A DNA stretch of 38,732 nt from a virus. Under the pieces are notes generated by a model. It was not told where the DNA came from. It worked only from the letters and a program-made list of their open reading frames with translations, and ran no database searches. The stretch is taken from positions 1-38,732 of IMG/VR virus record IMGVR_UViG_3300023119_000061; one strand, given 5' to 3'. Within the stretch, counting starts at the first letter, position 1; every line of letters begins with the position of its first letter. Shown here piece after piece: positions 36,074 through 38,732 of this stretch. Position numbers and translations under genes: made by a program.

Positions 36074-37756
36074 TTATCCACGTCTACGAATGGCAGTACG
36101 AGGATAAACATGTCCTGATGTTGGTCTATTTTTAAAAGCTGTTCTTGGGTATGCTGTTCCAGTGTCTGATCTTTGGTTAAACCAGCGCAAAAATAAATTT
36201 GGCGCACCTTGCAAACTTGTCCTGTCCATAGGATCATCAGTTCCGCTGTCTCCCATTTCATTAACGTTTGCATATTGTGTTAACCAAGCTTGAGCTTCTG
36301 CTTGAGTAGTACCTGGATAGTGTTCTAATAGACAAGCTAATACGCCGCAAACTTGTGGGCCAGACATACTAGTTCCTTGATATTTTCCTAAGTAATAACT
36401 CCCATTTCTAGGATCTGCAGTGGCACCAGTACTTGTATGAAGACTAGATTGTATTGCGACTCCTGCTGCAAATATGTCAACAAGATCTCCGCAATTAGAA
36501 AAAGTTGCTTTAAACTCTGCTTGTCCGTTATCCGTTGCCCCAACGTTAATCACGTTTTCTACGGCTGATCCTGACTGATTTCCCCTGTTAAGATACCAAG
36601 TTGCACCAAATCCGAGATAAGTTGCATAAAAAAAGTTGTTATAATCTTGGTTAGTAGATCTAACGGTTTTAAAAGAGTCGTTTCCTGCTGAAGCTACAAT
36701 TATAATACCATCATCTATAGCATCTTGAATATCTGCTGCCCTTGCACTAGACCAATAAGGTACGGTTGGGGATGTATCAGTTGCATAAAATCCGCGCGCT
36801 TGTAATTCTGCTAATGTAAGACTTCTTCCCGGATTATAATCTACGCCTCTATAAATTACTCTTGTAACTGGGCCAAAATCGCCATTGTTAAGTGTGATCG
36901 TTGTTCCATAACTATTATTTGTGACAGTTGGATTTCTTCTCCCGGTTGCTGAATTAATTGGTTTACTATTATGCCAAGCTCTAATATAGTCCCACATTAA
37001 AGATGAAGAAATACTATTTTGATTAGTTGAATATGGGCTTATGTTATAAATGTTTGCTTCTCTAGCCCATCCTTGAGTATTACCTGCTACCGTTCCTGCA
37101 ACATGGCATCCATGATTATTATCTTCAGTTCTATCTGCTATACCATTACCATCGGTGTCAGGATAGCTAGGATCTACGTATGGAGTATAGACATAAGTTC
37201 CATTAGCCCCGCCACTTACTTCGTTTGTATGTTGCAACCAATTATATTGAACAACTCTTGTTCCACCGGTACCATCAGAATTAACTGCAAATTCTGGATG
37301 GGCAGGATCAATGTGCCCGTCTACAATAACAACGTCAACATTTTTACCACCGGTAGTAACACTGAAATCTTGTGACACGTTTGAAGTAGCATCATCACCC
37401 CAACCACTAATGTTGGCAGCTAATTGATGTCTTAATAGTCCCCAGTTTATATCACCTACATCAGTAAAAAAGTCTTTTGAAAAAACTTCTCCAGACGAGG
37501 TCCAACCGGACGGTTTAGTAAATAAATCTAGAATTTCTGCTAACTCTACACTGGCAACTCTAGGATCATCTAATATCATGAGTGCTTCATCAAAATCTAA
37601 CATATAGTGAGTATTTCTACTTATGTTTCTTCTATGCCTAACACTTACGGAACGATCTGGAATATACAAACTTCCGCCAGGCGTTTCCATATCAGTATAG
37701 AAATCTTGCAAATCTTCTTTTCTATGAAGAGTTACGATCCATTCTTTTTTAGCCAT
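36074..37756 (-). CDS. Subtilisin-family (S8) serine protease of the virion region (560 aa)
   Basis: The first ~80 residues (MAKKEWIVTLHRKEDLQDFY, ISRNTHYMLDFDEA, DDPRVASVELAE) resemble an inhibitor-I9-like prodomain. The S8 catalytic domain spans about 105-500. The active-site set is complete: Asp146 in VVIVDGH, His215 in NNHGCHVAGTVAG, oxyanion Asn359 in ASAGND and Ser463 in GTSMSGPQV. The DGH and SGPQV contexts differ from the usual DTG/DSG and ASPHV. Residues 200-211 (DTDGNGIADRTE) fit a canonical EF-hand calcium loop just before the catalytic His. The C-terminal tail repeats YPRTA twice and ends basic. There is no signal peptide. The ATG follows the upstream stop by 1 nt, with AGAGG before it. 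Related proteins occur in marine T4-like phages without, to my knowledge, a demonstrated substrate. Possible roles are virion-protein maturation or attack on host surface proteins. Confidence 0.92.
   Translation of the reverse strand: MAKKEWIVTLHRKEDLQDFYTDMETPGGSLYIPDRSVSVRHRRNISRNTHYMLDFDEALMILDDPRVASVELAEILDLFTKPSGWTSSGEVFSKDFFTDVGDINWGLLRHQLAANISGWGDDATSNVSQDFSVTTGGKNVDVVIVDGHIDPAHPEFAVNSDGTGGTRVVQYNWLQHTNEVSGGANGTYVYTPYVDPSYPDTDGNGIADRTEDNNHGCHVAGTVAGNTQGWAREANIYNISPYSTNQNSISSSLMWDYIRAWHNSKPINSATGRRNPTVTNNSYGTTITLNNGDFGPVTRVIYRGVDYNPGRSLTLAELQARGFYATDTSPTVPYWSSARAADIQDAIDDGIIIVASAGNDSFKTVRSTNQDYNNFFYATYLGFGATWYLNRGNQSGSAVENVINVGATDNGQAEFKATFSNCGDLVDIFAAGVAIQSSLHTSTGATADPRNGSYYLGKYQGTSMSGPQVCGVLACLLEHYPGTTQAEAQAWLTQYANVNEMGDSGTDDPMDRTSLQGAPNLFLRWFNQRSDTGTAYPRTAFKNRPTSGHVYPRTAIRRRG
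37124..37159 (-). other. EF-hand/dockerin-like calcium loop inside the S8 protease
   Basis: Encodes residues 200-211, DTDGNGIADRTE: Asp at positions 1, 3 and 9, Asn at 5, Ile at 8's neighbour (position 7), Gly at 6 and Glu at 12. The liganding residues and the position-6 Gly match the EF-hand loop pattern, and the loop resembles thrombospondin type 3 repeats. It ends four residues before catalytic His215. Confidence 0.65.
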
Positions 37757-37757
37757 T

Positions 37758-38480
37758 TTAAGCCTCTAATTGTAGGATCGTTAATGTTACTGTAACGGTT
37801 CCCGTTGAACCGGATTTATTTGTCACGGCTATTGGAATTGTTGTAGTAGGAGAACTTTCATTATTATAACCGATTGTAGCCGGCGCCATTGATACAGTTT
37901 GAGCTCCTGTGGTAATAACCTCAGCGATTACACCAGAGTCAACCGCAGGATCGGTTGTTTCTGTTCTTGAAGCGTCTGCTGTTCTTGAAGCATCGTCAGT
38001 ATAAACTCTTACCCAAGCAGCCTTGTCCGTTTGAATTTTCATTAAAACATAGCCTTTAAATCCCGGAATGTTTATATCTGCAGACGCTGCATCAGCTATA
38101 GAAGGAGAGGTATTAGCGCCAGTAGTTCTTGAGCTTAACCCAATGCCACCGCCATCTTCAAAGGTGAAGGTGCCACTTCCGTTTGTGGTTAATACCTGGC
38201 CGTTAGTACCATCAGAAATTCCTAGGTCTGTTAATGCCGACGGAAGAACCGCAGGTTGGAAAGTAAATACACCAGTGCTGTTATTATATGCTAATGCCCC
38301 AGCACCTGTTGCTGATCCGGTGGTTACGCTAATATCTGTTAATGCTATACCCGTACTAATGTTTGAGTCGAAGGTATATAACTCGGTAAAGTTTTCATTA
38401 ACTTTGATGAAGGCATCACGGAGTCTATCGCCTGTACCGTCATCTGCTGTAGTGCCTACATCAATTATTTGTTTTGCCAT
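37758..38480 (-). CDS. Small tail fibre-like structural protein (240 aa)
   Basis: The N-terminal segment (MAKQIIDVGTTADDGTGDRL, then RDAFIKVNENFTELY) is a short helical adaptor found at the start of many phage fibre and structural proteins. A low-complexity linker (SVTTGSATGAGALAYNNSTG) and an ALTDLGISDGTNGQVLTTNG segment follow, then a C-terminal beta-rich domain from about residue 120 to 240 (KGYVLMKIQTDKAAWVRVYT, ending TVTVTLTILQLEA). No enzymatic or S74 motif is visible. GAGGG lies a few bases before the ATG, with a GATAAATA octamer 22 nt upstream. It lies directly before the S8 protease with one base between them, so the pair is likely co-translated. It may be a decoration or short fibre protein, or a partner of the protease. 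Confidence 0.88.
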   Translation of the reverse strand: MAKQIIDVGTTADDGTGDRLRDAFIKVNENFTELYTFDSNISTGIALTDISVTTGSATGAGALAYNNSTGVFTFQPAVLPSALTDLGISDGTNGQVLTTNGSGTFTFEDGGGIGLSSRTTGANTSPSIADAASADINIPGFKGYVLMKIQTDKAAWVRVYTDDASRTADASRTETTDPAVDSGVIAEVITTGAQTVSMAPATIGYNNESSPTTTIPIAVTNKSGSTGTVTVTLTILQLEA

Positions 38481-38502
38481 TTTTCCCTCATAACTTTTTA
38501 GT

Positions 38503-38510
38503 TATTTATC
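38503..38510 (-). promoter_or_regulatory. Variant T4-type late promoter, GATAAATA
   Basis: On the minus strand, in the 36-nt gap before the 240-aa gene, GATAAATA fits the NATAAATA form of the cyanophage late consensus but not the strict T4 TATAAATA. It lies 22 nt before the ATG, slightly closer than the other late promoters here (28-40 nt). Confidence 0.5.
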
Positions 38511-38516
38511 TTATTT

Positions 38517-38732
38517 CTATGGTTCTGCTGTCGCGTCAGCTCTTATATCTGTATCATCAACTTTATATGTTGTAGCATCCGCCCTTAAGCCGCCGCCCGC
38601 ATATGGAACGTATTGATCTGGTCCAACGATGTAATCTCCGCCGACTTCTTCGTCTTCTTTGATACCAAGAATGTTTCTTGCGCCAATGCCAATTGGTACA
38701 TCTCTTTGATACAAGAAATCACCAAACATTTT
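38517..38732 (-). CDS. C-terminal part of an unrecognised virion-region protein (partial)
   Basis: An open frame enters from the right edge and ends at a TAG at 38517-38519, giving at least 72 residues. A Met at 38729 could be a start, but no upstream sequence is available to judge it, and I treat the gene as truncated by the window. The visible part reads MFGDFLYQRDVPIGIGARNI, then GLRADATTYKVDDTDIRADA, so an (R)ADAT unit occurs twice near an acidic, probably flexible C-terminus. I cannot assign a family. Position immediately upstream of the 240-aa fibre-like and gp8-like genes suggests a baseplate or tail protein. Confidence 0.6.
   Translation of the reverse strand, partial: KMFGDFLYQRDVPIGIGARNILGIKEDEEVGGDYIVGPDQYVPYAGGGLRADATTYKVDDTDIRADATAEP

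Noticed and set aside
36070-36273. 67-aa minus-strand open frame overlapping the protease 3' end
   Set aside because: It is an alternative frame wholly inside the S8 protease gene, whose own frame has clear catalytic motifs.
38068-38493. 141-aa plus-strand open frame
   Set aside because: Fully antisense to the 240-aa fibre-like gene, with composition of a shadow frame.

Overview
The window is a block of late virion genes from a T4-like marine myophage. All sixteen protein genes I accept lie on the minus strand, so the window reads from its right end to its left end. I see no tRNA, rRNA, CRISPR, integrase, IS element or plus-strand gene. The evidence for this assignment is a gp8-type baseplate wedge protein, a DUF4815-type baseplate/structural protein of the kind carried by T4-like cyanophages and pelagiphages, several fibre genes with N-terminal adaptors common in those phages, and late-promoter-like octamers (TATAAATA, within the NATAAATA consensus). 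The DNA is AT-rich. The host cannot be read from the sequence; a cyanobacterium, SAR11 or another marine bacterium are all possible.

Layout in transcription order. (1) 38732-37754: the end of an unrecognised protein, a small 240-aa fibre-like protein behind a variant late promoter, and, beginning one base after it, a subtilisin-family (S8) serine protease with an intact Asp/His/Asn/Ser set. (2) A late promoter at 36061-36068, then a tightly packed unit: gp8-like wedge protein, 1837-aa DUF4815 protein, 63-aa coiled-coil protein, 292-aa fibre protein with a self-cleaving S74 chaperone domain, 435-aa glycine-rich adhesin-like protein, and a 262-aa unknown. (3) A late promoter at 25614-25621, then a 3726-aa giant (11.2 kb, 29% of the window), a 146-aa conserved-looking structural protein and a 1507-aa collagen-like fibre protein with a second S74 domain. 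This unit ends in a clear rho-independent terminator at 9402-9421. (4) A late promoter at 9373-9380, then a 109-aa protein, a 1525-aa modular fibre protein and an 867-aa fibre protein. (5) A late promoter at 1787-1794, then a further fibre protein that runs off the left end.

The functional picture is the distal part of a contractile-tail machine: baseplate wedge components, the proteins that dock on them, and an unusually large and redundant set of elongated adhesins. Different N-terminal adaptors suggest different docking sites, while repeated internal modules, some shared between neighbouring genes, suggest that the set evolves by duplication and recombination.

The most interesting signals are: the giant protein, built from two interleaved module families, one of which keeps one Cys and three His in all nine copies (a possible repeated metal site); the S8 protease, which carries a textbook 12-residue EF-hand-like calcium loop just before its catalytic His; and the collagen-like fibre, whose three non-collagen islands are diverged copies of one domain. 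No defence, toxin or other non-virion system was found.
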